Assembly: GCA_022616515.1 (NCBI GenBank)
Contig: JAKEEQ010000147.1
Coordinates: 1-37,069 of the forward strand
Direction: 5' to 3'
DNA from: Chloroflexota bacterium
GTDB taxonomy: Bacteria; Chloroflexota; Anaerolineae; Aggregatilineales; J027
DNA: 37,069 bases
Shown here one piece after another: positions 25,352 to 33,659 of the stretch; positions within the stretch are counted from its first letter, which is position 1, and each line of letters opens with the position of its first letter. The notes below the pieces were generated by a model. The model was given only the letters and a program-made list of their open reading frames with translations. It was not told where the DNA came from and did not search any database. A program made the translations under genes and the position numbers.

Positions 25352-26139
25352 AAGTCATCGTTCTCCTGCTGCTGTTTGCCTCCCTGATGACGCCAGCACA
25401 AAGTCAGGACAACATCTGGCAGCCGCGCCCCGGCACGACATGGCAGTGGCAGTTACAGGGCGACATCAATACGAGCTATGCCGTCCAGATGTACGACATC
25501 GACCTCTTCGACACATCTGTGGCAACCATTCAAACACTCCACGACAAAGGCCATGTGGTAATTTGCTATTTCAGTGCCGGATCATTTGAAGACTGGCGGC
25601 CCGATGCCAGCATATTTCCTGCTGCGGTTACCGGCAATCCCCTCGATGACTGGCCCGGTGAAGCATGGCTGGACATCAGCAATCTGGACGTGCTGGCTCC
25701 AATTATGAAAGCTCGTCTTGATCTGGCAGTTGCTAAGGGGTGCGCTGGCGTTGAGTCAGATAATGTCGATGGCTACACGAACGATACCGGCTTTGACCTG
25801 ACCTATGATGACCAGCTAACTTATAATCGCTGGCTGGCGGAACAGGCTCACCAGCGCGGCCTTTCCGTTGGTCTCAAAAATGACACTGATCAAGTTCTGG
25901 ACCTCGTCGACTTTTTTGACTGGTCGCTGGTTGAAGAGTGCTTTGAATATGACGAATGTGAGGCTTATTTTCCCTTCATAGAGGCAGGTAAGGCCGTATT
26001 TGCCGTGTCATACGAATTTCCTCCCGATGAAGTTTGCCCGGCAGTTGCCGCCCTTCAGTTTTCGTGGCTGTTTAAATCGTTTGACCTCAATGACGAGCCG
26101 CCCATAACCTGTCCGGTCTTTAAATGGTATCCATTCTGA
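25348..26139 (+). CDS. GH114-type endo-alpha-1,4-polygalactosaminidase-like protein
   Basis: The 263-residue secreted protein has a signal peptide (MKVIVLLLLFASLMTPAQSQ). The mature start WQPRPGTTWQWQLQGDINTSY, then YDIDLFDTSVATIQTLHDKGHVVICYFSAGSFEDWRPDA and LAVAKGCAGVESDNVDGY follow the (beta/alpha)8 barrel family GH114. The VESDNVD motif carries the acidic residues expected at the active centre. Characterised members cut poly-galactosamine; related bacterial proteins may act on exopolysaccharide or biofilm matrix. Its overlap with the propeller gene suggests they act on the same extracellular target. Family call good; substrate unproven. Confidence 0.85.
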   Translation: MKVIVLLLLFASLMTPAQSQDNIWQPRPGTTWQWQLQGDINTSYAVQMYDIDLFDTSVATIQTLHDKGHVVICYFSAGSFEDWRPDASIFPAAVTGNPLDDWPGEAWLDISNLDVLAPIMKARLDLAVAKGCAGVESDNVDGYTNDTGFDLTYDDQLTYNRWLAEQAHQRGLSVGLKNDTDQVLDLVDFFDWSLVEECFEYDECEAYFPFIEAGKAVFAVSYEFPPDEVCPAVAALQFSWLFKSFDLNDEPPITCPVFKWYPF

Positions 26140-26182
26140 CCTACAATAGCCGCGAAGCTACTGGTAGAAAGGAACATTGAAG

Positions 26183-26641
26183 ATGCCCGCTGTTGGTGAA
26201 ATCGCACCCGATTTTGAACTCCGCAATCAAGATGGCGACACCGTCAAACTATCCGATTTTCGCGGTCAGAAGGTCATTCTTTTCGCGTATCCGAAGGCCG
26301 CAACACCCGGCTGCACCACACAAGCCTGTGGCCTGCGCGATAATTTCCCCATGTTTCAGGACAACAATGCAACCGTGATCGGTATCAGCCCCGATGAACC
26401 CAAAGCCTTGAAAAAGTGGCAAAATGCCGAAAATTTGCCTTACACACTCGTCAGCGACCCCGACCATAAAGTATTCGAAGAATGGGGAGTCTGGGGCGAA
26501 AAATCTATGTATGGCAAGACATACATGGGCGTCATTCGCTCCCATTGGGTCATCGACGAAAACGGCGTCATCATCGACGAGAACGTGGACATCAGCCCGA
26601 AGGACAGTATCGAGCAGGCCGTCAAGGTTATCAATTCGTAA
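26183..26641 (+). CDS. bcp: Peroxiredoxin, BCP/PrxQ type
   Basis: The 152-residue thiol peroxidase reduces hydrogen and organic peroxides with electrons from thioredoxin. The peroxidatic Cys44 and resolving Cys49 stand in PGCTTQAC, the C-x4-C arrangement of the BCP/PrxQ class. The GxxAPDF start, KVILFAYPKAATPGCTTQ and LVSDPDHKVFEEWGVWGEKSMYGKTYMG are further family features. The start is ATG 26183, 10 bases after AAAGGA; an in-frame TTG at 26177 is only 4 bases from it. No transmembrane part. The gene is separated from GH114 by 43 bases and probably has its own transcript, ended before the tRNA promoter. Confidence 0.95.
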   Translation: MPAVGEIAPDFELRNQDGDTVKLSDFRGQKVILFAYPKAATPGCTTQACGLRDNFPMFQDNNATVIGISPDEPKALKKWQNAENLPYTLVSDPDHKVFEEWGVWGEKSMYGKTYMGVIRSHWVIDENGVIIDENVDISPKDSIEQAVKVINS

Positions 26642-26677
26642 GGCTTGTGGGGCGGGCGAGGTCCGCCCTTTCTGGAC

Positions 26678-26706
26678 TTGACTGCAAACGGCGGAGTCCG
26701 TATAAT
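26678..26706 (+). promoter_or_regulatory. Sigma-70-type promoter of tRNA-Val
   Basis: TTGACT (26678-26683), a 17-base spacer and a perfect TATAAT (26701-26706) precede the tRNA 5' end by 12 bases. This is the clearest promoter in the window. Confidence 0.85.
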
Positions 26707-26718
26707 GCTGAGTGTTCA

Positions 26719-26792
26719 GGGCGCTTAGCTCAGTTGGTTAGAGCGTTCGGTTTACACCCGAAAGGTCGGGAGTTCAAGTCTCTCAGCGCCCA
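26719..26792 (+). tRNA. tRNA-Val (anticodon UAC)
   Basis: The 74-nt gene folds into a full cloverleaf. The acceptor GGGCGCT pairs with AGCGCCC (26785-26791), discriminator A 26792. The D-arm GCTC/GAGC encloses AGTTGGTTA. The anticodon stem TTCGG/CCGAA closes loop TTTACAC, with TAC at 26753-26755, which reads GUA valine codons. The T-arm is GGGAG-TTCAAGT-CTCTC. CCA is not encoded. Confidence 0.96.
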
Positions 26793-26799
26793 CATCCAC

Positions 26800-26827
26800 A
26801 CACCCACCACCCCGATGGGTGTTTTTA
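26800..26827 (+). terminator. Terminator of tRNA-Val
   Basis: ACACCCA (26800-26806) pairs with TGGGTGT (26816-26822), 9-base loop, followed at once by a T-run. It begins 8 bases after the tRNA. Confidence 0.85.
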
Positions 26828-27240
26828 TTTGCACAATCTTTTGACCGCTTCCGAATTAATTTATAAAGTTAATTAATTAACTCACATTTTGGGATGTATC
26901 CCGTCCCTGCGATAAATCTGGTGTGTGTGGAGGGATGCTATACATAGCGTCCGTAAGCCAACCGTCCCGTTATGTTCATCATTATTCGGGGTACGAGAAA
27001 TTAATTTATAAAGTTAATTAATTAATTCACATCCAGTCATCGAACCAGGAGCAAATCAAAAAGACCTCTCGTTATCATACGGGAGGCCCTGAGATTTCTT
27101 ATTCCTTCACATTCCCGTCCCTACGATTATCCCTCTTAATAAAACCGTTTCGTAGGGACAGCATCCATGCTGTCCGAAAAAAGAAAATCTCTCATCAGTC
27201 AATATTTTACCACGACCCATCCACAGAGAATTTTGACTTT
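26828..27240. repeat. Gene-free spacer with direct and inverted repeats
   Basis: TTAATTTATAAAGTTAATTA begins at both about 26857 and 27000, within a longer near-identical stretch that ends in a shared TCACAT. Between and after them are CCCGTCCCTGCGAT (26890s) and CCCGTCCCTACGAT (27112 on), the latter inverted as TCGTAGGGAC (27150-27159). GGACAGCAT/ATGCTGTCC (27156-27175) forms a near-perfect palindrome, and CCTCTCG/CGGGAGG near 27065-27087 a small hairpin. No credible gene is present. The pattern suggests decayed or miniature mobile elements, and position just downstream of a tRNA makes integration-derived material plausible, though no attachment-site duplication of the tRNA end is seen. Confidence 0.55.
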
Positions 27241-27269
27241 TTGGCTTATCGCCATTCCTTGAGTACAAT
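27241..27269 (+). promoter_or_regulatory. Likely promoter of the first FG-GAP protein gene
   Basis: TTGGCT (27241-27246) and TACAAT (27264-27269) are separated by 17 bases and lie 35 bases before the GTG start, leaving room for the AAAGGAGG ribosome-binding site at 27291-27298. Confidence 0.5.
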
Positions 27270-27303
27270 CTGACCAATTTAGTAAGTCCGAAAGGAGGCC
27301 CCT

Positions 27304-30237
27304 GTGAAACATGTCACACTAGCGCTAGCAGTACTTATAATGCTTACTTTAATTTTGTCCGGCAGTTCTACTCTCGATCTTCCACAAAACGAGGCCATCT
27401 CCAACGCGACCCTCACGATGGCCTACTCCCAGGCCATCGGTCAGGATGATGTAGATTATCACTTTGAGCAGACCACAGCAGGTTACGCAGCCAGCAATCC
27501 CGCTCACCATCTCACCATTGAAGCCACTGAGCAAACGATAAAAATTTCGATTTTCGATAGTAACTGGCGGTTGACTTCTGACAGCCCCGCAGATGCAATT
27601 ACAGTGCAGGACAACCGGCTCACCCTGCATCGTGAACATTACGATGAATGGTATGTAAACGGACCTGTTGGACTTCAACAGGGTTTTACCCTCTACGAAC
27701 CATCACAAATTGCTTTCAACCTCGGAGGTGATCTACCAGCCACCGCCAACGGCAACACTCTGTACATTGGCGAGGCATTGACATTTTCCGGTCTAATGGC
27801 CTACGATGCCGCTGGTCAGGCCGTGCCTGTAAAATTTGATCTTCACGACAATAAACTGGTCTACGTTTATGAAGATAGTAGTGCCGTATACCCTCTGACA
27901 ATTGACCCGTGGGTACAGCAGCAGAAATTGACAGCTACGGATGGCAACGGCAATGATATGTTTGGTTTTTCTGTGGCACTTAATGGGGATACTGCCCTTA
28001 TCGGTGCTCATTTCGCAGATTGCCCGACAAGTGGAACCTGTGGCGCAGCTTATGTGTTCACTCGTAGCGGCACCATGTGGAGTCAGCAAGCTAAACTCAC
28101 AGCTTCTGATGCTGCCACTGGCGATTCCTTTGGTCGCACAGTGGCACTGAATGGCGACACGGCTCTGGTCGGTGCGTATGGTAAGGTCGGTTTCACTGGC
28201 AGCGCCTATATCTTCACCCGCAGTGGCACTACATGGTCACAACAAGCCAAACTGACTGCCTCCGATGCCGCATCAGGTCACCGATTTGGTCACTCAGTCG
28301 CATTGGATGCCGACACGGCTCTGGTTGGTGCTACGCGAGTAAGTTGTGTCGGTGGTACATCTTGCGGCAGCGCCTATGTGTTTACGCGCAGCGGCTCTGT
28401 CTGGACTGAGCAGACCAAACTCACTCCATCCGATGTGGCTGGCCTTGATGAGTTTGGTATCTCAGTCGCATTGTCAGGTGATACAGCACTGGTCGGCTCA
28501 TATCATGATGATGACACAGGCGGCGACAGCGGCAGTACCTACATTTTCACGCGCAGCGGCTCCATCTGGACTGAACAGGCCAAGCTCACTGCCTTTGATG
28601 GGGCTGCGGGCGACGAATTTGGGTTTTCAGTTGCCCTTGATGGCAGCACCGCCCTAATAGGTGCCCGGAATGATGATGACAATGGGGGTAATAGTGGCAG
28701 CGCCTATGTCTTTACGGGAAGTGGCAGCGCATGGAGCCAGCAAGCCAAACTTATTGCGTCCGATGCTGGCGGGGGTGATACTTTTGGCGTTTCAGTAGCA
28801 ATAACTGGTGATACCGCCCTGATTGGTGCCAATCAGGATGACGATGGTGGTAGTAGCAGTGGCAGTGCCTACCTGTTTAGCCGTTCTGGTGGTATCTGGA
28901 GCCAACTAGCCAAACTGACTGCTTCTGATGCTGCTGCCGGTGACACTTTCGGCGAGTCGGTAGCGATATCGGGAACGAGTGCCTTGATTGGTGCTCCGGG
29001 GGATGACTGTTTACCCAGCTTCGATTGCGGCAGCGCATATGTGTTTATCGACGACACACCACCACCAACTGATACGCCCATCCCGCCCACCGATACACCC
29101 GTCCCACCGACCGACACACCAGTTCCATCCACTGACACACCCGTACCGCCAACGGACACGCCTGTTCCACCAACTGATACCCCGGTGCCGCCGACGGATA
29201 CGCCTGTTCCGCCGACCGATACCTCGGTTCCGCCTACTGACACACTCGTGCCACCAACTGATACGCCCATCCCGCCCACCGATACACCCGTCCCACCGAC
29301 TGATACCTCGGTTCCACCCACTGACACACCCATCCCGCCGACCAATACGCCGGTTCCACCCACTGACACACCCATCCCGCCGACGGATACATCGGTTCCG
29401 GGCACAGACACCCCAATTCCGCCGACGGACACGCCTGTTTCGCCCACCGATACGCCTATCCCACCGACAGACACACCCGTCCCGCCCACCGACACCCCTG
29501 TCCCACCGACCAATACGCCAGTACCGCCGACGGATACTCTTGTCCCTTCAACGGACACGCCTGTTCCACCAACGGACACACCAGTACCGCCAACTGATAC
29601 GCCGGGTGGACCGTTCGGGCTGGTTGCGATTGCAAACTGTCTCAACGGAAATCTTGTCGTGACCATTTCTGCCGGAGATGGACCGTTCAATATCAGCGCC
29701 AGTGCGGGGATCAATACCCCCGTCAACGGCGTAGGTATGGGAACGACGACTGTCAATGGCCCGGAGAAATGGGATAATGTGACCGTGACGGAAACCGATG
29801 GTGATTTTGAGTCGATTAATCTAGGCCAATTCAAGTGCCGCAGCGATGAACGTCCGGTGCCTTTAACCCCAGCTCACCTCTCGCGGACGACCAATCCCTT
29901 CCCCCTATTCTCATGGACGGCGATTACAGCGGCGATTAACTATCGCGTTTTCGTGTTTGATGACAAAGTTGCCGCCAATCGCACAGTAGATATTCGTCAA
30001 AATTCCGGTGGTCCCACGAACCTGATTCTCAGTACACCGCTGCCAGATGGACGCCTGTTCTGGCGCGTACGCGGACGGCAGAACCGCATCTGGAGCCTGT
30101 GGAGCATCCGCTTCACTCTGTTCAAGGACACGGCGGCTTCTATCAGTGTGAATACTCCGGTTCCGACCATTGACCTTATTCCACCTCCGGGGCCAGTAGT
30201 TGCCCCAACATTTCCTCCACCGCCTAACCCACGCTAG
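27304..30237 (+). CDS. Large secreted FG-GAP-type propeller protein with heptapeptide linker
   Basis: The GTG start at 27304 follows AAAGGAGG by 5 bases, and the paralog at 30424 begins with the same MKHVTL. The 977-residue protein has a signal peptide, then about 180 residues containing a beta-rich domain. Residues about 200-580 carry seven repeats like [31 protein letters not shown]...[10 protein letters not shown], an FG-GAP-like beta-propeller. Residues 588-767 are 26 heptads of the form PTDTPVP. The last about 200 residues pair a small beta domain with a fibronectin-III-like module ([22 protein letters not shown] ... [19 protein letters not shown]) and a proline-rich tail. No sorting motif or C-terminal helix is seen. 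Adhesion or surface display is inferred. A strong terminator follows. Confidence 0.8.
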   Translation: MKHVTLALAVLIMLTLILSGSSTLDLPQNEAISNATLTMAYSQAIGQDDVDYHFEQTTAGYAASNPAHHLTIEATEQTIKISIFDSNWRLTSDSPADAITVQDNRLTLHREHYDEWYVNGPVGLQQGFTLYEPSQIAFNLGGDLPATANGNTLYIGEALTFSGLMAYDAAGQAVPVKFDLHDNKLVYVYEDSSAVYPLTIDPWVQQQKLTATDGNGNDMFGFSVALNGDTALIGAHFADCPTSGTCGAAYVFTRSGTMWSQQAKLTASDAATGDSFGRTVALNGDTALVGAYGKVGFTGSAYIFTRSGTTWSQQAKLTASDAASGHRFGHSVALDADTALVGATRVSCVGGTSCGSAYVFTRSGSVWTEQTKLTPSDVAGLDEFGISVALSGDTALVGSYHDDDTGGDSGSTYIFTRSGSIWTEQAKLTAFDGAAGDEFGFSVALDGSTALIGARNDDDNGGNSGSAYVFTGSGSAWSQQAKLIASDAGGGDTFGVSVAITGDTALIGANQDDDGGSSSGSAYLFSRSGGIWSQLAKLTASDAAAGDTFGESVAISGTSALIGAPGDDCLPSFDCGSAYVFIDDTPPPTDTPIPPTDTPVPPTDTPVPSTDTPVPPTDTPVPPTDTPVPPTDTPVPPTDTSVPPTDTLVPPTDTPIPPTDTPVPPTDTSVPPTDTPIPPTNTPVPPTDTPIPPTDTSVPGTDTPIPPTDTPVSPTDTPIPPTDTPVPPTDTPVPPTNTPVPPTDTLVPSTDTPVPPTDTPVPPTDTPGGPFGLVAIANCLNGNLVVTISAGDGPFNISASAGINTPVNGVGMGTTTVNGPEKWDNVTVTETDGDFESINLGQFKCRSDERPVPLTPAHLSRTTNPFPLFSWTAITAAINYRVFVFDDKVAANRTVDIRQNSGGPTNLILSTPLPDGRLFWRVRGRQNRIWSLWSIRFTLFKDTAASISVNTPVPTIDLIPPPGPVVAPTFPPPPNPR
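29065..29604 (+). repeat. 26-unit 21-bp tandem repeat coding PTDTPVP
   Basis: Twenty-six imperfect 21-bp units encode the linker. Most read P-T-D-T-P-(V/I)-P; variants include S or G at position 1, N at 3, and S or L at 5. Synonymous codons vary freely between units, so the array is held by protein selection as well as by recent duplication. Its minus strand is open but is only a shadow. Confidence 0.95.
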
Positions 30238-30257
30238 GTGGCCTTCAATCAAGTCAG

Positions 30258-30296
30258 AAAAAAGTGGTATCGCCAACCGGGTGATACCACTTTTTG
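30258..30296 (+). terminator. Intrinsic terminator
   Basis: AAAAAGTGGTATC (30259-30271) pairs perfectly with GATACCACTTTTT (30283-30295) around an 11-base loop; the T-run is part of the stem end and could work on both strands. Confidence 0.9.
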
Positions 30297-30397
30297 TGTC
30301 TCGCTGGTGAAATTCCATCCCAAAGGGTGGTGACTTGAGTATCCGGTGCGCATAAAATGCAATAAAGCGCGTTAATGAGAATAATGCTGTTCCCGTT

Positions 30398-30411
30398 GTC
30401 AAACGTTTTGG
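30398..30411. promoter_or_regulatory. LacI-type operator-like site before the second FG-GAP gene
   Basis: AAACGTTTTGG (30401-30411) matches one half and the centre of the perfect operator at 10991-11010; the left arm (GTC) does not match. It runs into the GGGAGG ribosome-binding site, so a bound repressor would interfere with expression. Confidence 0.3.
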
Positions 30412-30423
30412 GAGGCTTGATTT

Positions 30424-32382
30424 ATGAAACATGTAACACTCTTAACCTTGTTCGCCATCACTCTGCTTTCATCCGGGGTAAATCTGAAGCCGACAACCAA
30501 CAATCGAACCGCCGCGATGACCGATGAGACGCTGCAAATGGCTTATTCACAGATCACCATAGCCCCCTGGATACAGCAGGCCAAATTGACGGCGAGCGAT
30601 GGAAGCGCCGATGCTGTATTTGGCTCGGAATTGGCCCTGAGCGGCGATACTGCGTTGATCGGCTCACCCGGTGATGAGGACAACGGCGTTGCGAGTGGCA
30701 GTGCCTACGTCTTCACCCGGTCCGGCACACTCTGGAATCAGCAAGCAAAACTCCTGCCTGCCAATGGGTTCGACTACCACGTTTTTGGAGGCGCAGTGGC
30801 ACTCGACGGTGATACCGCCCTGATTGGTGCTTACGGTGATTTCTGTACAGCAGGAGAATGGTGTGGCAGCGCCTACGTTTTCACACGCAGCGGCAGTACG
30901 TGGACTCAGCAGGCCAGGCTCACCGCTCCTGATGCCGATGACTGGGACTACTTTGGTGTTGCTGTGGCAATTGATGGCGATACTGCTTTGATAGGGGCTT
31001 TCGCTGATGAATGTGCAGTGGGTGATGATTGCGGTAGTGCCTATGTCTTTGTGCATAGTGGCGGATTATGGAGCCAGCAGGCCAAACTTGCCGCCCCCGA
31101 TTTAGCGGCATATGACGGTTTTGGCGGGTCGGTAGCACTGGATGGCGATACCGCCTTGATTGGGGCCAGCGATGCTGACTGTGTTGTGTGGGCAAACTGC
31201 GGCAGTGTTTATGTCTATATACGCAGCGGTACTATCTGGAGCCAGCAAGCGAAACTTCTGCCATCTAACGCCGTTGCACAGGGGCGCTTTGGCGGCTCCG
31301 TATCACTGGATGGCGATAACGCTCTGATCGGAGCGGAGGGTGATAAAAGTGTCTATGCCTTCATCCGATCCGGCACGTTGTGGACCCAACAAGCCCGACT
31401 TACCACGAGCGATAGCCCCGAGTTTCAGGGATTTGGTGCATCGGTGGCACTGGCTGGCGATATGGCACTGATTGGAGCCTATCTGGATGATGACAATGGT
31501 TACCAGAGTGGCAGTGCTTATGTCTTCACTCGGTCAGGCACTGTATGGAGCCAGCAAGACAAGCTCCTGCCTGTTGATGGGGCAAGTGAAGACTGGTTTG
31601 GTGGTGTCGTGGCACTGGACGCCACCACGGCACTGGTTGGGGTATCCAGAGATGAATGTGCCGCAGGTGATCATTGTGGGAGCGTCTATGCGTTTGGAAT
31701 TGTCCTGTCCGATACCATACCGTTGGATGCCAGTGCCGCATGTAATGGACCTGACCTTGAGGTAAATATTGCGGCGGGTGACGGTCCCTTTGACATCTTA
31801 ACCAGCGCCGGAATCAACTCCCCGATTTTTGGCGTCGGGATGGGAATCACAACTATCAACGGCCCGGAAAAGTGGGATAACCTGACGGTTCGTGAGACCA
31901 CTGGACTTGAATCGACCAGTCTTGGTCAGTTCAAGTGCCGCACTGACGAACGACCTATGCCCCTGATGCCCGCTCACCAATCCCATACCACCGATCCATT
32001 CCCGCTGTTCTCATGGACAGAGATTACCGATGCCAACAATTACCGGGTCTTTGTTTTTGATGAAGCTAACCCGGCCATCCGCATGGTGGACATTCGGGAG
32101 AATTCGGGGGGTCCGGCCAGCATGACCCTCACCACGCCGCTGCCGGATGGTCGATTCTTCTGGCGCGTGCGTGGGCGGCAAAATCGTATCTGGAGCATGT
32201 GGAGTGTCCGCTTCACATTGTTCAAGGACCCCGGTGTCCCGGTGAGCATCACAGGCAGCACTCCTGTACCCACGTCGAACGTCGCTCCGCCCAATGATCG
32301 GTCAACGCCGATTCCGACTGTCGGGCCAGCAGACGGAGCGATAGAGACACCCGCCTTGCCTGCCCCGCCTAATTCACGCTGA
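30424..32382 (+). CDS. Secreted FG-GAP-type propeller protein, paralog lacking the linker
   Basis: The 652-residue paralog of the preceding gene starts at ATG 30424 with GGGAGG 8 bases upstream. It has a signal peptide (MKHVTLLTLFAITLLSSGV), a much shorter N-terminal part, and FG-GAP-like blades such as [30 protein letters not shown] and further copies to about residue 420. The PTDTP linker is absent: the propeller ends SVYAFGIVLSDTIPLDASAACNGP and passes straight into the same C-terminal modules, including [12 protein letters not shown] and a fibronectin-like part ([39 protein letters not shown]). Tandem duplication followed by linker gain or loss is the simplest history. A terminator follows at 32410-32444. 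Confidence 0.85.
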   Translation: MKHVTLLTLFAITLLSSGVNLKPTTNNRTAAMTDETLQMAYSQITIAPWIQQAKLTASDGSADAVFGSELALSGDTALIGSPGDEDNGVASGSAYVFTRSGTLWNQQAKLLPANGFDYHVFGGAVALDGDTALIGAYGDFCTAGEWCGSAYVFTRSGSTWTQQARLTAPDADDWDYFGVAVAIDGDTALIGAFADECAVGDDCGSAYVFVHSGGLWSQQAKLAAPDLAAYDGFGGSVALDGDTALIGASDADCVVWANCGSVYVYIRSGTIWSQQAKLLPSNAVAQGRFGGSVSLDGDNALIGAEGDKSVYAFIRSGTLWTQQARLTTSDSPEFQGFGASVALAGDMALIGAYLDDDNGYQSGSAYVFTRSGTVWSQQDKLLPVDGASEDWFGGVVALDATTALVGVSRDECAAGDHCGSVYAFGIVLSDTIPLDASAACNGPDLEVNIAAGDGPFDILTSAGINSPIFGVGMGITTINGPEKWDNLTVRETTGLESTSLGQFKCRTDERPMPLMPAHQSHTTDPFPLFSWTEITDANNYRVFVFDEANPAIRMVDIRENSGGPASMTLTTPLPDGRFFWRVRGRQNRIWSMWSVRFTLFKDPGVPVSITGSTPVPTSNVAPPNDRSTPIPTVGPADGAIETPALPAPPNSR

Positions 32383-32409
32383 GCAACCAACAGCCTTCAT
32401 TGCCAGAAG

Positions 32410-32444
32410 AGCGGTATCATCAACGATGATGGTGCCGCTTTTTG
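32410..32444 (+). terminator. Intrinsic terminator
   Basis: AGCGGTATCATC (32410-32421) pairs with GATGAT and CCGCT on the other side (32425-32439, small bulge), followed by TTTTTG. Confidence 0.8.
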
Positions 32445-32509
32445 TATGATTGATGCGGGTGTAATATCTTTACTATACCTGGACGAAATTATGCCGGAGT
32501 TTATTTTTG

Positions 32510-33229
32510 ATGACTTCTATCGTACCCGCTGGTATCAAAATGGAGCCGGGCCGTGTGACGAGCGGTGAAACGGCCCTGGTGACCATCAAAAATAACAGCC
32601 ATACCGTCCAGGATTATGACATTGAGATAACCGGAATCCCGCCCGACTGGGTATCACCCTATGCCTGGATTGTTAAATTGATGCCGGACGAACAGCAGTT
32701 TCTAGCGCTCAGTTTCATCGTGCCCGTGGATGGCACGGCTGGTCGTTACACTGTAAGCGTTCACGTGACAGATGGCGACGGTCGTATAACCGATCTCTCA
32801 TTGGGCGAGTTGGATGTCCAGCCCTACTACGCCTTTGACGTTGATATTCATCCCGTCGAGATTCGCACAACAGGTAACATCCGGGTTGCCGTCGCCAACC
32901 GCGGCAACATCACCGACACCTACGCCATCCAACCCCGCGACCACGCCAATGCCCTCGAATTTGACCCGCCATCCGCCGAATTGGTGGTTCAGGATGGGCA
33001 GTTTGACGAGGCAACGTTTGCCGTAAAAGCAAAAAATCGCCCCTTGCTGGGCAGTTCGCGCCATTATGAGCTGGAATTTGAAATCGGCTCTCAGCGGGCG
33101 GCCTCACAAAAATACACTGCCCAACTCATTGATAACCCCCGCATCCCTCTCTGGCTGGCAAGTATCGCCCTGATAGGCTGTCTTTTACTGGCAGGAATTG
33201 CCAGGGCAGTTGTCCTGTACTTGCTTTGA
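32510..33229 (+). CDS. Tail-anchored protein with tandem NEW3/Ig-like domains
   Basis: The 239-residue protein starts at ATG 32510 (GGAG 10 bases upstream; an in-frame TTG lies just before). It lacks a signal peptide. The body is two all-beta repeats: PGRVTSGETALVTIKNNSHTVQDYDIEITGIPPDWV...AGRYTVSVHVTD, and FDVDIHPVEIRTTGNIRVAVANRGNITDTYAI. These are typical of NPCBM-associated NEW3 (COG1470-like) domains. It ends in a single helix (IPLWLASIALIGCLLLAGIARAVVLYLL), so it should be inserted by the tail with the bulk in the cytoplasm, although such beta domains are normally found outside. Function unknown; related Chloroflexota proteins often carry more domains. Confidence 0.7.
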   Translation: MTSIVPAGIKMEPGRVTSGETALVTIKNNSHTVQDYDIEITGIPPDWVSPYAWIVKLMPDEQQFLALSFIVPVDGTAGRYTVSVHVTDGDGRITDLSLGELDVQPYYAFDVDIHPVEIRTTGNIRVAVANRGNITDTYAIQPRDHANALEFDPPSAELVVQDGQFDEATFAVKAKNRPLLGSSRHYELEFEIGSQRAASQKYTAQLIDNPRIPLWLASIALIGCLLLAGIARAVVLYLL

Positions 33230-33403
33230 TAGAAAAGTAGAGTCTGTCAGCGAAGTCGAATTCTCACTGCAATACTAAGGTTCGGTCGAATTGTACAAAT
33301 TTTCAAAAAAAGGTTGTTTTTATTCGATTCTGCGGGTAAGATTTGTCCAATAGCCATCTACCAAGTAATGTAGATGCAGCAGAATTCACAATTGAGATAA
33401 CAA

Positions 33404-33424
33404 ACATGCACCAATTTTGCATGT
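33404..33424 (+). other. Small perfect hairpin in an AT-rich spacer
   Basis: ACATGCA (33404-33410) pairs with TGCATGT (33418-33424). The surrounding 33230-33494 is AT-rich and holds no gene I can support. TTCAAT-17-TATACG at 33456-33484 is a weak promoter candidate for the structured element that follows. Confidence 0.35.
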
Positions 33425-33494
33425 GTATGTGTTGTATGTGTGGGAAACAAGAGCGTTCAATCCTCACGTAACAACACGTATACGGTAACACCAT

Positions 33495-33631
33495 AACGGG
33501 TTTTGATTGATACGAACGAGGGAAGGCGCTCCTGCGGTGGCAGGTAGTTAAATGGCCCCTGCCGCCTGAGGGCCAAGCGCCAGAGCACAAGCTCACCCTC
33601 GATTTTTTTTGTCAATCAAAGCCCGTTTTTT
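33495..33631 (+). ncRNA. Candidate structured leader RNA with terminator ahead of the cysteine operon
   Basis: Pairing can be traced by eye. P1: AACGGGTTTTGATTGA (33495-33510) with 33612-33627, 16 bp, one G-T. P2: CGAGGG (33517-33522) with CCCTCG (33596-33601). P3: GGCGCT (33525-33530) with AGCGCC (33576-33581). P4: GGTGGCAGG (33536-33544) with CCTGCCGCC (33558-33566). P5: GAGC (33583-33586) with GCTC (33591-33594). P2, P3 and P5 form a three-way junction. TGGCC (33553-33557) in the P4 loop can pair with GGCCA (33571-33575), as a pseudoknot or as an alternative to P4. T-runs follow P2 (33603-33610) and P1 (to 33631). The cysteine synthase ribosome-binding site starts 13 bases on. It matches no riboswitch class I know; a mobile palindromic repeat is the alternative. 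Confidence 0.55.
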
Positions 33632-33659
33632 GTTGAAGGTACTGAGGAGACTCACGACA

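Noticed and set aside
26719-27180. Genomic-island attachment site at tRNA-Val
   Set aside because: No direct duplication of the tRNA 3' end is visible downstream and no integrase gene lies in the window.
27233-27269. TTGACT as the -35 element for the 27304 gene
   Set aside because: The spacer to TACAAT would be 25 bases; TTGGCT at 27241 with 17 bases fits better.
28869-29834. Long reverse-strand frame of 321 codons with VSVGGTG repeats
   Set aside because: It is the antisense of the PTDTP tandem repeat; the repeat's 21-bp period keeps the opposite frame open. No ribosome-binding site and no known family.
33495-33631. Structured element as an integron attC site or retron RNA
   Set aside because: Core sites of the RYYYAAC/GTTRRRY type are not found at the stem ends, and no integrase or reverse transcriptase is nearby.
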